This document shows positions 45,342 to 58,425 of a stretch of DNA of 64,000 nt, piece by piece. How positions within the stretch are numbered: the first letter of the stretch is position 1; each line of letters starts with the position of its first letter. The notes below the pieces were generated by a model that was given only the letters and a program-made list of their open reading frames with translations, made no database searches and was not told the DNA's origin. The translations under genes and the position numbers were made by a program. Origin of the DNA: Rhytidiadelphus loreus (lineage: Eukaryota > Streptophyta > Bryopsida > Hypnales > Hylocomiaceae); assembly GCA_947034895.1 (NCBI GenBank), contig OX344761.1, forward strand, positions 76,321,839-76,385,838, given 5' to 3'.

Positions 45342-47026
45342 AGAAGCAACTATAAGAAGTCCCAACGAGAGTCCCAAAGAAATCAAGCAATTCATCTTGA
45401 GGATCATTTTCCTAGTCAATTGTGCCCTTGTTTCTACTACCTAGTGGTACTTTTTATGCCTTTGTTTGTCTTTGCATATTTATTATTATTAAAATTGTGT
45501 TTCCATTTCTATTCTTGATTGTGTTGTTACAATGAAGAATTGTGTATTCATGGGGAGTTCATTCTACTCATTATGAGAAATAAGCTATTGTGACAAAAAA
45601 TTCTTCATCTTGTTAGAAACAAGTTGATATTACATCTATGTAGATTCAAATTAGTCTAGGGTGTTGCACTAGCTAAAACAAAGTTATCTTGTCCATGAAA
45701 CTCTAGAGAGGATGTTTTGTATCTTTTGATGACAGCTAGCAAGGCTTCAAGGATGAGAAGAAATAGTTGTTTTGACCAAATGCTTTAGGGTGAGTTTCTT
45801 CAACATCACTTTAGTGGATTGGCAATATTTTTTTACTTTCCTATATACTATATGATGTATTTTGGCTATTTAAGCTTCCTTCTTTGAATGTGAATTTAAG
45901 CCATAGAAACGATTTTCTTTTTATATGACTCATTACAATATCACAGTCATCGATCCATACTACTTCAAGAATTTGAAGTGGATCCTTGAGGTATGCTCTT
46001 TCTTGTACTACAAAAGGAGCGCAACGCTTCACTATAAGAGACCCGTGTTTTCTTTGGTGTTGTGAAGAAATGGGTCATGTTTTCATTGACATCAATGTGT
46101 CACAAATTCTAAGCCTATGGGAGGCAAATTTTTGCTAATGTTGGAAAAGACATGAGGACGTTAGAACAAAAACAGGTGGATGACACAAGGGACATGTATG
46201 TTTTTTTGAACATCAAATAAAACATGGTAATGCTTACTAGAACGTTTCAAAAAAACATGGAAGTACCACATTGACTAGGATTTTTGGATTTACTTGGATA
46301 AATTTTTGTAAGTTATTGTAGGCTAATGTAAAATGCTGACCGGATGTGAAAAAAATTGGGAAAGGACTACATGATGTCGGAAATAACATGTAGATGTCGA
46401 AAAAAACATCCTCATGTTTAAAACAACATCCACATATAATATAGTCAAGTTCACATTTGTGAATTGTCCCATATCCTTTGTCATGAATGGATGATGAATT
46501 TCAATATAAAAGGGACCTCTCCACCCTTCATTCTCACTAAATGCCAATGAAATAATTACTTAACTTTGGCATTAAAAATTCTTTTGAATAGATAGTAAAT
46601 TCTTGGTGAATTTGACAATTTTTCTTGTTCATTTTTTTTGGAATTTTTAAAAAATTATATTTTTTTGTAAATAATTATTTCATACAATTAATGCCATCTG
46701 TGTTTTTCAGTGAGGCACATTACATGTTGTATTATGACGATGATTTTTTATTAATAGAAAAAGACATTGCCTGAACAAAAAAAATGATGCGGCTGCCATT
46801 TGGCATCTACGTGGCAGGCATTTTGAGAGTGAAAACACAAGGTATCAACAACCGTTTTCATCAAAACATGTAGACATTAGGGCATGTTATAGTAGATTTC
46901 AGCCGTTTGTGGAAATGCCGCCTACAATGGATTTTAGGTGACATTAGAGTTGACATACCTTTAATTGAAAAAAACATACTTTCACGTCTTTAAAAACACC
47001 ACTAAAAACACGGGTTTCTTCTAGTG

Positions 47027-47584
47027 CTTATTGCATTTAGCTAGAGCTTAGTTAAATTTACTTTCAACTATATATTGTTTAAATTTGTATTCTGAAAAAA
47101 TATGCATTTATTAGAATAAAGAGTATAACATAATTAATTCAAAGTGCTTGTCTCCAAATATTGTGTACTGCTCTTAAAATTTTGAAAATTTGATGATGTC
47201 AAAAGATGAAAGACAACTCCACTTGTGACACAAGCTAATTCAATTTGTCCAAGAATTTCAATAGACACTATGAACCCCCTCCCAACTAATTTGGATAATT
47301 TGGGAAAACTATGATCTATTTAATTGTATTTGAGATAGTATGAAAATAATAGCCTCAAAGGCTAGGACCACATACACTATTAATATTTAAATACTGTGAA
47401 CTATCAAATTATTTAGTGGGCATCACAAATTTACATAATTCCTAAATTAGTGCAAGTTAGTGTTTTAGTGAAGAGCACATGAATTGAATTGATTTGTGTA
47501 GTAATGAAGAAAATTAAATCATGTATAATTATGGTCGATGTTAGTTTCAAGATTTGCCAGCACTAAATAATTAAATAGTTTTTG
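47027..47584. other. AT-rich intergenic DNA, no gene seen
   Basis: No open frame or repeat worth naming. Confidence 0.5.
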
Positions 47585-48080
47585 CTAATAATGTAAAGTA
47601 GTTTTATAGTGAGATCCCTTTTTTATATCTAGAAATATATATTGACACTTATACATATATATTGAATGATAATGTAAATTAAGTATTCCATCAATACCAA
47701 ATTTGAATTTAATTTTGCAATAGATTTTGGAATGAAATGATTGATAGAATTTATCAAATACCATATTTAGAACTTTGTTCAAGTTCAATGAATGCTCAAA
47801 AGATTTATTTATGGTATATTCTATTTTACAAATTTGTTAAGACTCCATAATTATAGTTTTACTATTGTAAAGTGGTCTTATAGTAAAGTCTCATTATTAC
47901 ATGTACAAATTCATTGTGACAATTAAGAATTGTCAATTAAACGCTCTAAAGTGAGTATTCAATCTTTATAAGCTCATTTTCTTTGAGATTCGTAAATAAA
48001 TCAAATAATTGGATTTACCAACCATGAGATTTAGAAGTTTGTTCAAATTCAATGGGCACTAATTGAATCTTGTAATGCGT
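47585..48080. repeat. Diverged direct repeat, offset about 280 bp
   Basis: GTAAAGTAGTTTTATAGTGA near 47593 recurs as GTAAAGTGGTCTTATAGTAA near 47867. Both copies run on with GTATTC(A/C)AT, a TTTACCAA-like block and GTTCAA(G/A)TTCAATG. The second copy also contains a 63-bp stretch found again at 51838-51900. Confidence 0.55.
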
Positions 48081-48629
48081 CAAACCATACGCTAATTGTT
48101 GCATTTTAATATATATTTATATATACTAATAACATACGAATAATATAATAAACCATAGTATATTCTAATAATATGCTAGTAATATACCAAAATACTAGAT
48201 ATGTAATATTCTTGCATGTTAATGTATTTACATCATATGCAATGAAATTTGCATGTTTCATTTTCTAAGATTACAAGCTTGATGTTTAGATGTTAGGAGG
48301 ATTGACCTTTCTATCTTGCAATAAATATGTGAGTGAGTGCTAGAGGTGCATATAAGCTTGCCCCTTGAATTGTTTATGAATTGCCATTTATGAATAGCAT
48401 GACTTGTCTTCAATGCTATACATAGAAGATTTGCTCTTCACCAATATTGAATCGAGAATAAGGTCAAATCATCCATAGAATTGCATGATTTCACCATAAT
48501 TAGATGAGAATGATTATCAAAGGTTCTAGTAATTTAGGAGAAAAGGTTGGAACTACCCAAAACATGCTAAATACTTTGAGCAATTATTTTTTTCCAAAGT
48601 TGTTATTACATAATCTTCCACAACATTAA
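48081..48629. other. AT-rich intergenic DNA, no gene seen
   Basis: ATATTAATA-rich simple sequence covers about 48105-48200. No coding signal is seen. Confidence 0.5.
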
Positions 48630-49564
48630 CCCATAAAGGACCCTGCCCCCCATGACCAAAGTAGTCACCAAAATACTCTAACTATTTGACTAATGGGTGC
48701 ACTCTTTGTTTCTACAATGAAGAGTCAAATCATCCATCAACCAACTTTGGTTGTAGCGTCCTTTAAGTGCAATATAGTTTTGAGATGAATTTTTGTTTTT
48801 GAATTGCATTCATATATTAAACTTATATTTTTATTACATAAAACTATGAATCATCAATCATTATGAAAACTTTTACTTTGCTTCATGAAAAATTGTCATA
48901 GTTATAATTCCTGTGACTAAAAATGAAAATTAATTTGTAAATATAGCCAAAACAATCCAATTAATTTGAAATTATTTCAAGAGGTACAAGTAGCAATAGA
49001 GATGAGTGTGAAATTTTTTCAATTAGTTGTTTTATATTTTGCATTGAAAACATCCTTGACAATGACTTTTAAGTTAAATTTTACTATCAAACTAAAATTA
49101 TTCTATTATATAATTGATATATACAATTTTGATATTTTTCACATGTGAAAGAACATGTTTTCTATTGACACTGATTTTTTCATAAATTTTGATTGATAAG
49201 ATGGAAATAAAACTATGTCAATTACAATATATATTTGAATAATCCAGGATTTTTACCATAAATGAAGTTCAAAATGAAAAACATGATTTTATAATTGAAA
49301 ATTGGAAAAAAAATTTAAAAGAAGAAAATTCAAACAAAAACATACACAATGCAAAGTAATATGGATTATGACACTTGGAGCTTGCAATTGCAATAATTGT
49401 TTTTGTTTATCTATTTTTTTTAAATTCTAAAATGGGATAGAATTAAAACTTGTCAAGCTTTCATTTTCTTAGTTTAAAAGACATACCAATAATTAATATT
49501 TTGAAAGTTACAATCAGAATTGACCAAGGCGCATTTACTTTTGGGATGTGTGAACCTTAAAAGG
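48630..49564. mobile_element. Possible TTAA-flanked element E (degenerate)
   Basis: TTAA-CCCATAAAGGACCC at 48626 resembles the left end of elements A and C. A possible right end, CCTTAAAAGG-TTAA at 49555-49568, pairs only partly. The interior is AT-rich and non-coding. Confidence 0.3.
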
Positions 49565-49568
49565 TTAA

Positions 49569-52500
49569 GGGTAGAAGGGAAATTTCATGACAATGCCAAC
49601 AAAATAATTTTATCTCAAAATGAAATCTTCATAAAAAAATGATTGCACTCAATACTATTTACAAATACCATGGAAAATAATTGTATTCATATTTTTTTTT
49701 TGTTATAGTGTCATAATACTTTGTAGTCCCAAAATCCTATACTCTTATTCAACAAATGTGTGAAATCAATCAAATCATTGCAAAGGAACTTTGCATAAGT
49801 ATTATTTTGACACGTGTCTCAAATAATTTAATCATCATTTACTGTGCACCCAAAAACATAAACTAATGTTTTCAACTTATATCTTCAATCCTAAGACCTT
49901 CCTTTTAATGCCCACAAATGTTCAATGAAGTCATTTCTAAGCGTGGTGTGCATTTTCATTGTGCTATATTTGACAAGCATCTGCAAATGCAAGATTGTGT
50001 TGTATTTGACCGCTTTGTATTCTTCATGTGCCAAGAACGGACTATGGCAGATGTTTGTGGCCATTGACTTTTGAAAAAAAATAGGGTTCTCTATTGTCCT
50101 TCAATTCAAGTCTATAATCTCCCAATCCGAAATTCATACATATTGATACAAATTAGGTCTCAATAGATTTGACCCTTATATGATGAATGGAAGATGGATA
50201 CCACTTATAGTAGTCTACTCAAATTCCAACTATTGAGTAATTTTCACCCACATAATCAGTTCAAGAACAATACCAAAGTATTTCTAAATTGCTAGAAAGT
50301 GTGTATACTTGACGAATATGGTTCAATGTGTGCAATTTTGGAGCATTCTTCATGTTATTATTGCTACTGCTGCTATTGCTTTATGTTGAGAAGTGTGTTA
50401 TTCATCTCGTGAGTATAAAATAGCATTACTTGCAGCACTGGGCAGTGTGTAGTGATTAAGGAATATCCGTAGATGGAATATAAAAGTGTCACACTATAAT
50501 GTAACATTGAATTATATGATAATTGTACACTTCTTAGCTATGAATGTTGAGCGGTATATTTTAAATAAAATGGTTGTCACTTTGAGAACTACCTCTAAAC
50601 AATAGAGAATATGCCTACAGGTTGAATTTAATGCATGAACAAAGTGCGATGTCCGTAGAAACCTATTAATCATGCAGACTTTAAAGATGTGTAGGACAAA
50701 ATGTCTAGTGAGTTGACAAAAAAGGTATGATAAAGAGGTCCATATGAATTCAGTGAAGGCTAGTTGATTAATTGTTTGCAGCAACTGCAAGCACTTGAAT
50801 TTGATTGTTCCGTAAATCAATAGATCTTGCTTAGGTAGCGTATGTTTTGAATTTGAGAACATGAGTGCTAGGACAATGACAACAAGCAATAGCTGTGAGG
50901 AGGGAAGCAAGGGAGAGAGTTGGCCTACAACATTGGAATTCTGAAACTAACTACTCAAATGACAGTGAGGATTCAAAAGATCAGTAGAACCAAGTATTAT
51001 TTGATTGACGAAGAGGCAAGAGGAGGTAGAATGTTTTTACAAGTTGCACGGCTTAGGTGTACTAGTGGAAGACAAAGACCTTGCAGAGGAGGTAGGTTTG
51101 GACAAAGAACCCTATTAGCAATGATGATTCGTTGAGTGGAAGAGAGACCCATATCCCACTATAATAGGCACATAAAAAATGCTAAGAAATTGACTGTAGT
51201 GACGGACAAGGACAGTGGAGGACATGGGAGTTGTAGGGCTTGGAGAGCCTACTATAGAGGTAACAATGGGTCCGGAGGTGTATGCATGGATAGTGGCATT
51301 GAAGCTTGCAAACCCACCTACAAGACAGTCTAAGGCAAGGATTGAAGGCTAGGTGAATAGAAAGCAGAGCATCTAGGGATGGGGGATGTGCGAATCGGAA
51401 ACAACAACCACACTAGTAAAGAAAGGCCATAATGCGCGGCTTATACAATTCCCAAAAAATGCTATATACTACACCTATAGTGGCTATGGAAATGGCCGTT
51501 GACATCCACTCATGATCTTTTTTTTTTTCCAAGTCCCATTCTCATGGATTTGAAACACGAATTATAGTTAATTATTTCTCACTACAGATCTGACAAAATG
51601 ATTATGTACGAGCAATGCACTTTCCGAGAAGACAGGGAAGACTAAATAGAGGACTTGCAAGGAAGGAGAAGGTCAAAGCGCACTTGCTTGTAAAGCTGCA
51701 CAAAATGGGCGTTGGGCTCAAGAACTTTAGTTTAATGAAGACCTGCGCTTTAAAAACGAATCCCCGCCCAAATGTGTAGATAAAAGCCGGTCAAAGCAGG
51801 AACTCGTTTCCAATATGTTCTTAGTTGATTGAGTAGTAAATTCATTGTGACTATTAAGAGTTGTCAATTAAACATTCTAAAGTGAGTATTCAATCTTTAA
51901 ATAGTAAATGGACATGAAATGTTGACGGACATGTTGTTCGATCCATCATAAATAAATAAATAAACAAATAAATTTGGATGGCTTAGACAGCCTGTCAACA
52001 ATATGTCCGTCCAAATCGACAAACATGGAAAATTGGTAAAGAAGGGTGGGGACTAGAAAAAATTGAACACTTAATTTTTATATGTAAGATAGCTCCACTT
52101 AAAAAACCGCATGAATTAATTTCTAAAAACCATATAGTATTAGAAATACGCCCTTTGTAGTTTTTTATGTAAAAATATCGTCATTTTAAATGCAATATGG
52201 TCACTTGGGGGCAAATGCACACTACGCTGGACCAATATGGACTGTCACAGTCCTTATTTCAGTGGGAATTTTTTAAAGTCTTGTAAATTTAAAAATATAC
52301 AAGTTGTAGAACATTGAAAAGGACACGTATTAATGTTATATGCTTGATGATCTATAAAATACAAAAGAAATCTTTGCAAAATTGTTTATACACTTTTAGT
52401 AAAGGACTTTGAAAGGTACTCTTACGTACTGTCACAGTCCACAACATTAAAGATAAAGACTCATTGATTCTTTAGGAATTCAAATATTTTGCAAAAGAAG

Positions 52501-53681
52501 GACTTATATTTAAATAGGTATATATGTAATCAAATGTGTTTGATTTGAAATATATAGAATTTTATCCCTAAATTTGAAGATATGGACTAATTTATGTATC
52601 ATTATCTTATTAGAATAGTATTGATTTTTAGGAGTACATTAGACATATATAAAATCAACTTTACACAAATCTATCTTATTAAAATAATTGTAATAAGTAT
52701 TTCTAAAGATGGTCTTACTTTCAATAGAGTTAATTTTCATTATAATCAATTCTACAATTTATTAAAGTAAATCAAAATTTAATGTCATCTTTGAAGTTTT
52801 TTTACATAAATATACAAAGGAAATTTTGATTAAATTTTTTCACCTTTAACTTAAACACACTATAAAGAAATTATAGAAAAAAAATAAAAAAATTTGGAGG
52901 TCATATGCAAAAAAATGAAATGGACTTTTATGTATCCATATCTAGCCAAAAATGGTCCACCCTAGTGTGCATTTACCCTTGGAGCCTCTACATTAGCCAT
53001 CCCCTTTTCCAAAGCCATAATACTTCAAGGAATTTCTATAAGGGTTTTATTTCGCACTTGTATCTATATTAGAATTTCTCCTTCAATTCTCTTACTTAGG
53101 TCAACTGGATGTGCTAACCAGTACCAACAATGAATTCTGTAAAACAAAGCCACCATTCACTATTTGGACAATTATCTCTAAGTAGCAATTATAGGGTAGT
53201 CCAATTGTCAAAATTGAAATTGCCGAGGCCATCCCAAGATGATTGTGGAATTCTTTTTCAATTTCCATCTCAACTCATGGTATTTTAGAATGGATTTGAA
53301 CACAACAACAAATTTTAGTGATTATGTCTCTCATTGTGATAAAGATCACAACTACAACTGTCCATTGATGTCATCCATTGACGTAGACAGCTTGCATCTG
53401 CATTGGTTGTTCACCCAAGCTATTGCCTTTATCTGCCCCGTTGTCCGTCAAATCCAATATTAATAGCCGCGATTGTGTGGATCGTGCCATGTCCGCTTGA
53501 TTTGATGGCCGGACCATGGTTTCATTGGCCACGAGCAAGAATGAGAAAATCAAAGAATACTACGACTAAACTTTGCAACCAAACAACAAAGAAGAAGGCT
53601 TGAGTATATCCAAAAAAGAGCACAATGAGGTCAAGTGTATCCAAGAAACCGAAGGTTCTTGCAAGAAAGCTTAAGGATTCT
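49569..53681. other. Long AT-rich intergenic stretch, no gene seen
   Basis: Several short frames occur (50512-50910 -, 50920-51135 +, 51136-51333 +, 53239-53603). None shows a motif or a plausible exon structure. 51838-51900 is a dispersed copy of 47907-47968. The stretch 50880-51400 is slightly less AT-rich and could be an old coding relic, but I cannot name it. Confidence 0.45.
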
Positions 53682-53933
53682 AATGGGCAATTTTGTTAAA
53701 ATGGCAGTATTCCATTAAAATGGTGGTTCAAGGGGACCAACTAAGGCATGAGATCTTGCGGAAGACAATGGTAGGGTGAATGATGCCATACATAAACGAG
53801 AGGTGATTTGGGCACGCATGGGACACAATCGATGCTTGATATGAGATGAATAGGTGCATCAATACACTTTAGTCTCTGTTCCTTCATGTACAAATGCCAA
53901 TTGAACACTACCATTTTAACAAAATTGCCCATT
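53682..53933. mobile_element. Element with 27-nt terminal inverted repeats (252 bp)
   Basis: AATGGGCAATTTTGTTAAAA at 53682 (arm to 53708) pairs with 53907-53933, which ends TTTTAACAAAATTGCCCATT, with at most one mismatch. The interior is non-coding. No clear target duplication is visible. Confidence 0.6.
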
Positions 53934-55088
53934 CTACTAAAATACTCAACAATAACAAATTCTTACCTCTTGAATCAAATGCAAGTCATCAGAGCTCTAC
54001 AATTTGCTAATCTCTACACAAAATCCAGCATAGATAGGAAGGTGGCATCACATATGTTCTAAACATCTGAACTAATGGATGAATATCATGAGTGAAATCA
54101 TTACCATGTCTTGACAACAATGATTGTGCACTAAATCTAACGAGAGCTCTTAATTGAAATGTTGTCTCTATCATTTTACAATTTCCTTATGATTAGGTTG
54201 GTTTGGGATAGAGGCAATTTTGCTTGAACTTTCAATTGTCAGCTTATTAGAATGTAAAGTTTGTTGCAACTTATTTACTTGAGGTCTCGCTTGAGGTTTA
54301 AAATATTCTAGGTTTTATTGTTTGATCTGTGTTTGATTGTTCTAATTTGTACTAGAAGCTAGAAGATTTTCTGAAGATGCCTAATGATGAGCATGAATCT
54401 ATTGACATGCACACTGCAATGAATTATTTTGGAAATTCCATGGAAGTATGTTTTTTTCTAACTTATTTCCGCTCTGTTTTAGTATTTTGTCAAAATACAT
54501 CATCGATAAACTAAAACTTTGTCCACTGAAATGAAAGTTTAAATAAGAAATGTTTAACTTACTTGCTTCTTTTCATTGTTTTCACTTTTAGGTTGATGAA
54601 TTGTAGAAAGAGATCTGGTTCAATACGTGTTGAAGGAAATGAAGGAGCTTGAATTTTGGCGTTGGTACTACATTGCCGTCAAACATGTAGGACAAGAGAT
54701 TATTAATTCAAATTATGATAATTTTTTGGTGGGAATTGGTTAAATATTGAATGCAAATTGAATTTTGGTAGCATTACTAATGAGGTATGTTTGTGTAGTG
54801 GCGTGACATTCAAAAAATCCTTAGAAGACAATGCAAGCTAGCCCCTTGAGCATTTTGAAAGTCAAAACTTGAATTTTCACATAGTTCTTGATTTTAAAAT
54901 GTTTTTAAGCTTAACTAAAAAAATGTAGCTCCAATAATCTACTTTTTTATTCCATCTGAATTTATTTGAAAATTGTTAAAATTGTAATTTTTGTCAAACT
55001 TTCAAGATAGCATCTTGAAAGTTCAAAATACACCACTTTTGGGACTTTTTCTATCAAATTTCTTTTGTTGTAATCTCAAGGAGTACAT
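53934..55088. other. AT-rich intergenic DNA, no gene seen
   Basis: Only short frames are present, without motifs. Confidence 0.5.
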
Positions 55089-55530
55089 AAGGGGTAGTCA
55101 CACTTTCTTCACTTGGCACTTGGAGAATGGAGAATGGAAACGTGACAACCCTTGGCTTCATGTTAGTAGAATATTTTTAGTTGGATAATTATATCTTCCG
55201 CACTCCTAATCTTCACCTCTGGAGGTGAAGATTGGGAGTGCGGAAGACATATATTTATCCAACTAAAAATATTCTTTTGTGCTCTACACTTTCACCTTTC
55301 TATTTCCACATTTACCTTTGTTGTTGCCGGTTTTCCTCCAACCTTATGTCTAATCTTACGTTTAGGTAAATGGATTCTCCAATTTTTTCATCCTCCACTC
55401 TCAACACATCTTTTAGGGGTGTCACACCTTCTGCACCCACCACAGCTTCCCATTGGCTCCTCCAAATCCTCACCAACTTCTCATTCTCCATTCTCCAAGT
55501 GCAAAGTGAAGAAGGTGTAACTAACCCTAT
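55089..55530. mobile_element. Nested inverted-repeat (foldback) element
   Basis: The outer arms 55089-55137 and 55480-55530 pair over about 47 bases at roughly 90 percent (they share CACTTGGAGAATGGAGAATG). Inside the left half sits a second, much tighter palindrome: 55168-55219 with 55222-55275, about 52 bases per arm, a 2-base loop, one 2-base indel and two mismatches. A further copy of the outer end, AGGGGTGTCACACC, lies near 55413. Confidence 0.75.
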
Positions 55531-55805
55531 TAATTACACCATAGTATGTTTCACTATTATTTCTATTTCTTGCAAAAATTTCATACTATTTTAAGCACTT
55601 TTGTAATTACCATGATATTTGCATGGAAATTTTTGCATGATTTTTTACTATGATCATGTAAAATTCAATTTGATGTTTTTAATTATGAAAAGTGAGATTA
55701 GACATGTGTTACTTACATGTAAAAAATATCAAGTTTTTGAAATCTATGTTTCAATGTAGAAATCTGATGAAGTTTGACCAAGCCTAGACATGATATGTCT
55801 TTTAA

Positions 55806-55983
55806 CCCCTAAATGCCTGGGCAACCAAATATGGTCAATTTGAAATTTCAAGCTCATTTTGCAATGGGCAGTCAAATTTGTTTGACTGTTTTGAAAACTT
55901 TTACGGGCAATTTTGAGGTTAACTATTGGAAAATTTCATTTTTCACTAAGAAAGGTTGATAATTGATTTTTGAGAGGTCCTCA

Positions 55984-56034
<51 letters not shown>

Positions 56035-56652
56035 AATTAGTGAAGAGTAAAGCTTGCCAATTTTACTTCATTTTCTGGCTTTGAACAAAGCTTGTCAATT
56101 TCACTTGATTTGAGATCTAAAATATTGTACTTACCCATTTGCTTTTAAAATGGTCCCAATGTAAAGTGTTCAGTGTTTTCATGATTTTCACCATTGAAAA
56201 TTTATACTTGCAAATGTTGATTTAGAGTTATTTGTGATTTCTACTTATAAAAGAAATTGCATTTCAGCAATTGCAAGGTGGATTGTGTAATGAGTTTGAT
56301 AGTTTTTTAAATGAAATTAAAAATTTTGAGAGTGTATTTTAGTGTACTAACTCTATTTGTAGTTGTTCATATCACTTCCCATCCCCAAAAACCTTTATAT
56401 GCAAATTTTTGAAACATTGTAGGGAGGGGCAACATTCTAAAAATAGAATGTATACATTTTTCTTGTTATAATCTCACAACTCCTAAGCAATTTCACACTC
56501 AAAATTGGTAAGTATACAAATAAGCAACCTCTCTAAACATCTATACGATTAGATTTTGAAAAAAAAACAATTTGCTTCATTGGGGATAACTATAAGTCCA
56601 TGCTTTTTTTTCATAGGAAAAACACACTTGGAAAGGCTTATGCACTTAGGGG
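55806..56652. mobile_element. TTAA-flanked element D (847 bp, non-autonomous)
   Basis: The left terminus CCCCTAAATGCCTG and the reverse complement of the right terminus, CCCCTAAGTGCATA, agree at 11 of 14 bases. TTAA flanks both sides (55802-55805 and 56653-56656). The interior is AT-rich, includes an (AT)22 run, and has no coding potential. Confidence 0.65.
55987..56030. repeat. (AT)22 microsatellite
   Basis: Uninterrupted AT dinucleotides over 44 bases, inside element D. Confidence 0.97.
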
Positions 56653-56656
56653 TTAA

Positions 56657-58425
56657 GGGTTAATTATGGAGTGTCATCCCACATTAGACAACCACTATGT
56701 AGGAGAGGGTTCTCAAAGTTCTTTTTGCTTTAACTTGCAATGTGTAGTAAGCTTAATTGGGGTGATTGCAAGAAACACTTGTAAAATTTGATGCTTTTTT
56801 TACGTTTATCATACTTGTAGTCATCAATCACATTCAACATTCTTTGCCAAATAATTAATCAAAGTTGAAAAATGTGCTTTGGCATATGTTTAACTGCTTT
56901 AAAGAAAGTGGGTTTGTTTTTTTCTACAAAAATCTTGTTTTAAAATGATGTTGAAAAGTTTCAAAAAAGTTTTCATTGTCATTGGTCATTGAAAGCTAGG
57001 GTACTCGACCTTTTGTATATCTAGGCCGACAGTGTAAAAGTTAATAAACTTTTTTTTCACTTAGATATAATGATTTTTTGCACCTATAAGACTACAAATT
57101 TAACTGAGGAATTCATCTTTATTGTATCCAACTACTAGGTTTGGCAGAAATTAAATAAATAGAAAAGCTAAAAAAGTAGAAAATGAGTTTGAGAGGAAGA
57201 TGGAAAACCCAAAAAGAATGCCAAAGGAGATGCCAAACTATTAAAAATTGGTCAAATCAAAGGATTAGGGTTCCTTGCATCCATGCCACTAGTCCATCAA
57301 ATGCAAATTCCAAAATAATAACTTTGCCATCTTTATAAATGTTCCTATAATTAAGACACTTAATTCTTGAAAAGATGTTAATTGGAAATTTTATTAATTC
57401 CTATAGCAACAGTTGAACCACTTTTTCCAACTTTTATTAATTATTTGGAATGAAATGTTGACCTTGATAGTCATATATGCTACTACATTCTTTCAAAAAA
57501 GAAGGTTTATGTTTCCAAAATTCATTCTACCATCCTTTCATCTACTTGACATCTATTATTGATAAGTATGCAATTATAGTTGTTCAATTATACTATCTCA
57601 ATTCATTTGAACATCAATCTCATTAACAAAAAATCCAAATTTTTGAAGAATCTTGTTAAGAGTCAAATGGGGATTAGATACTCTCTTTGCATGCATTTTT
57701 TTAACAAAGTATGAATAAACTTCATCCGATACCATACCTACAACATAATCATCATGAATGGTGTTATTCGCAAAATTATTGCTACTACCAATTAAGGTAG
57801 AAGTACCTATTTCGGATGGCCCCCCATCATGACTTTTTAGACTAACCCTATTGTGGACAATAGTTGAATGCACTATTCATTGAGAAATATTCTTTGTTTG
57901 TACCTTCTTGTCCATTCATCTCTCTTTCCTCCTACCTTAGGGAGAAGTGCCAAAGCTAACCTTGATAGGTGAGTCTATGAGAATGGAATGGGTCCCAATG
58001 AAAAATTCTCATTTGTATTGAATATAATATTCAATCTTGGAAAGGAAAATAAATAAATCTTGCAGTCTTCCTCATCCTTATGTTTGCACACATTGAGCTC
58101 AGTTTCTCAGCCCGAAATGCTTAAGTTATCAAGAATAGGTACTTCTACCCCAGTATCAAGCCATCTAACTGAAGTTCAGACTCCCTTTGGTCCTCAGGTC
58201 TTGAAGTACAAAAAACAGAAAAGATTCTGCAGCACATCCTGGTTACAATGACTGCGAGGGATAGTGTTACAAGTCGAGGCTCTTTACATCGGAATACAAG
58301 TAACAAGCAGTGTAATGCAATGTGAAGTGTAAGGAATACACTTTCCTTGTGGGATAGAGTACATGAAGTTCCAGTTCCATAGTAAGACGCCCAATCCTTA
58401 ATCCTGCATTGTTTCATCTAGATCC
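56657..58425. other. Intergenic DNA and 3' flank of NDC1
   Basis: A 91-codon frame at 57598-57873 (-) is unrecognised. The part from about 58050 is less AT-rich and probably includes the NDC1 3' UTR on the minus strand. No further gene is seen. Confidence 0.4.

Larger units (their letters stand above)
42288..47026. mobile_element. CACTA (CMC/En-Spm)-like element, about 4.7 kb, carrying a kinase fragment
   Basis: The left end CACTAGAAGAAACTTGCG and the reverse complement of the right end (CACTAGAAGAAACCCGTG) share 13 identical bases, then a T-run. This is close to the common plant CACTA terminus CACTACAAGAAA. TTA lies directly before the left end; CTTA follows the right end, so a 3-bp TTA duplication is present with one extra base. 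Subterminal regions (about 42300-42720, 43080-43260, 44130-44470, 46040-46480, 46800-47000) repeat words such as GACGTC, GATGTC and AACATG, as CACTA subterminal repeats do. No transposase is visible; the only protein-like content is the kinase relic, so this is non-autonomous. Confidence 0.72.

Noticed and set aside
50920..51333. Two adjoining open frames considered as a retroelement remnant
   Set aside because: No protease, reverse transcriptase, integrase or zinc-knuckle motif can be read in any frame.
57598..57873. 91-codon minus-strand frame downstream of NDC1
   Set aside because: No motif and no exon partners; the composition is that of the surrounding AT-rich DNA.
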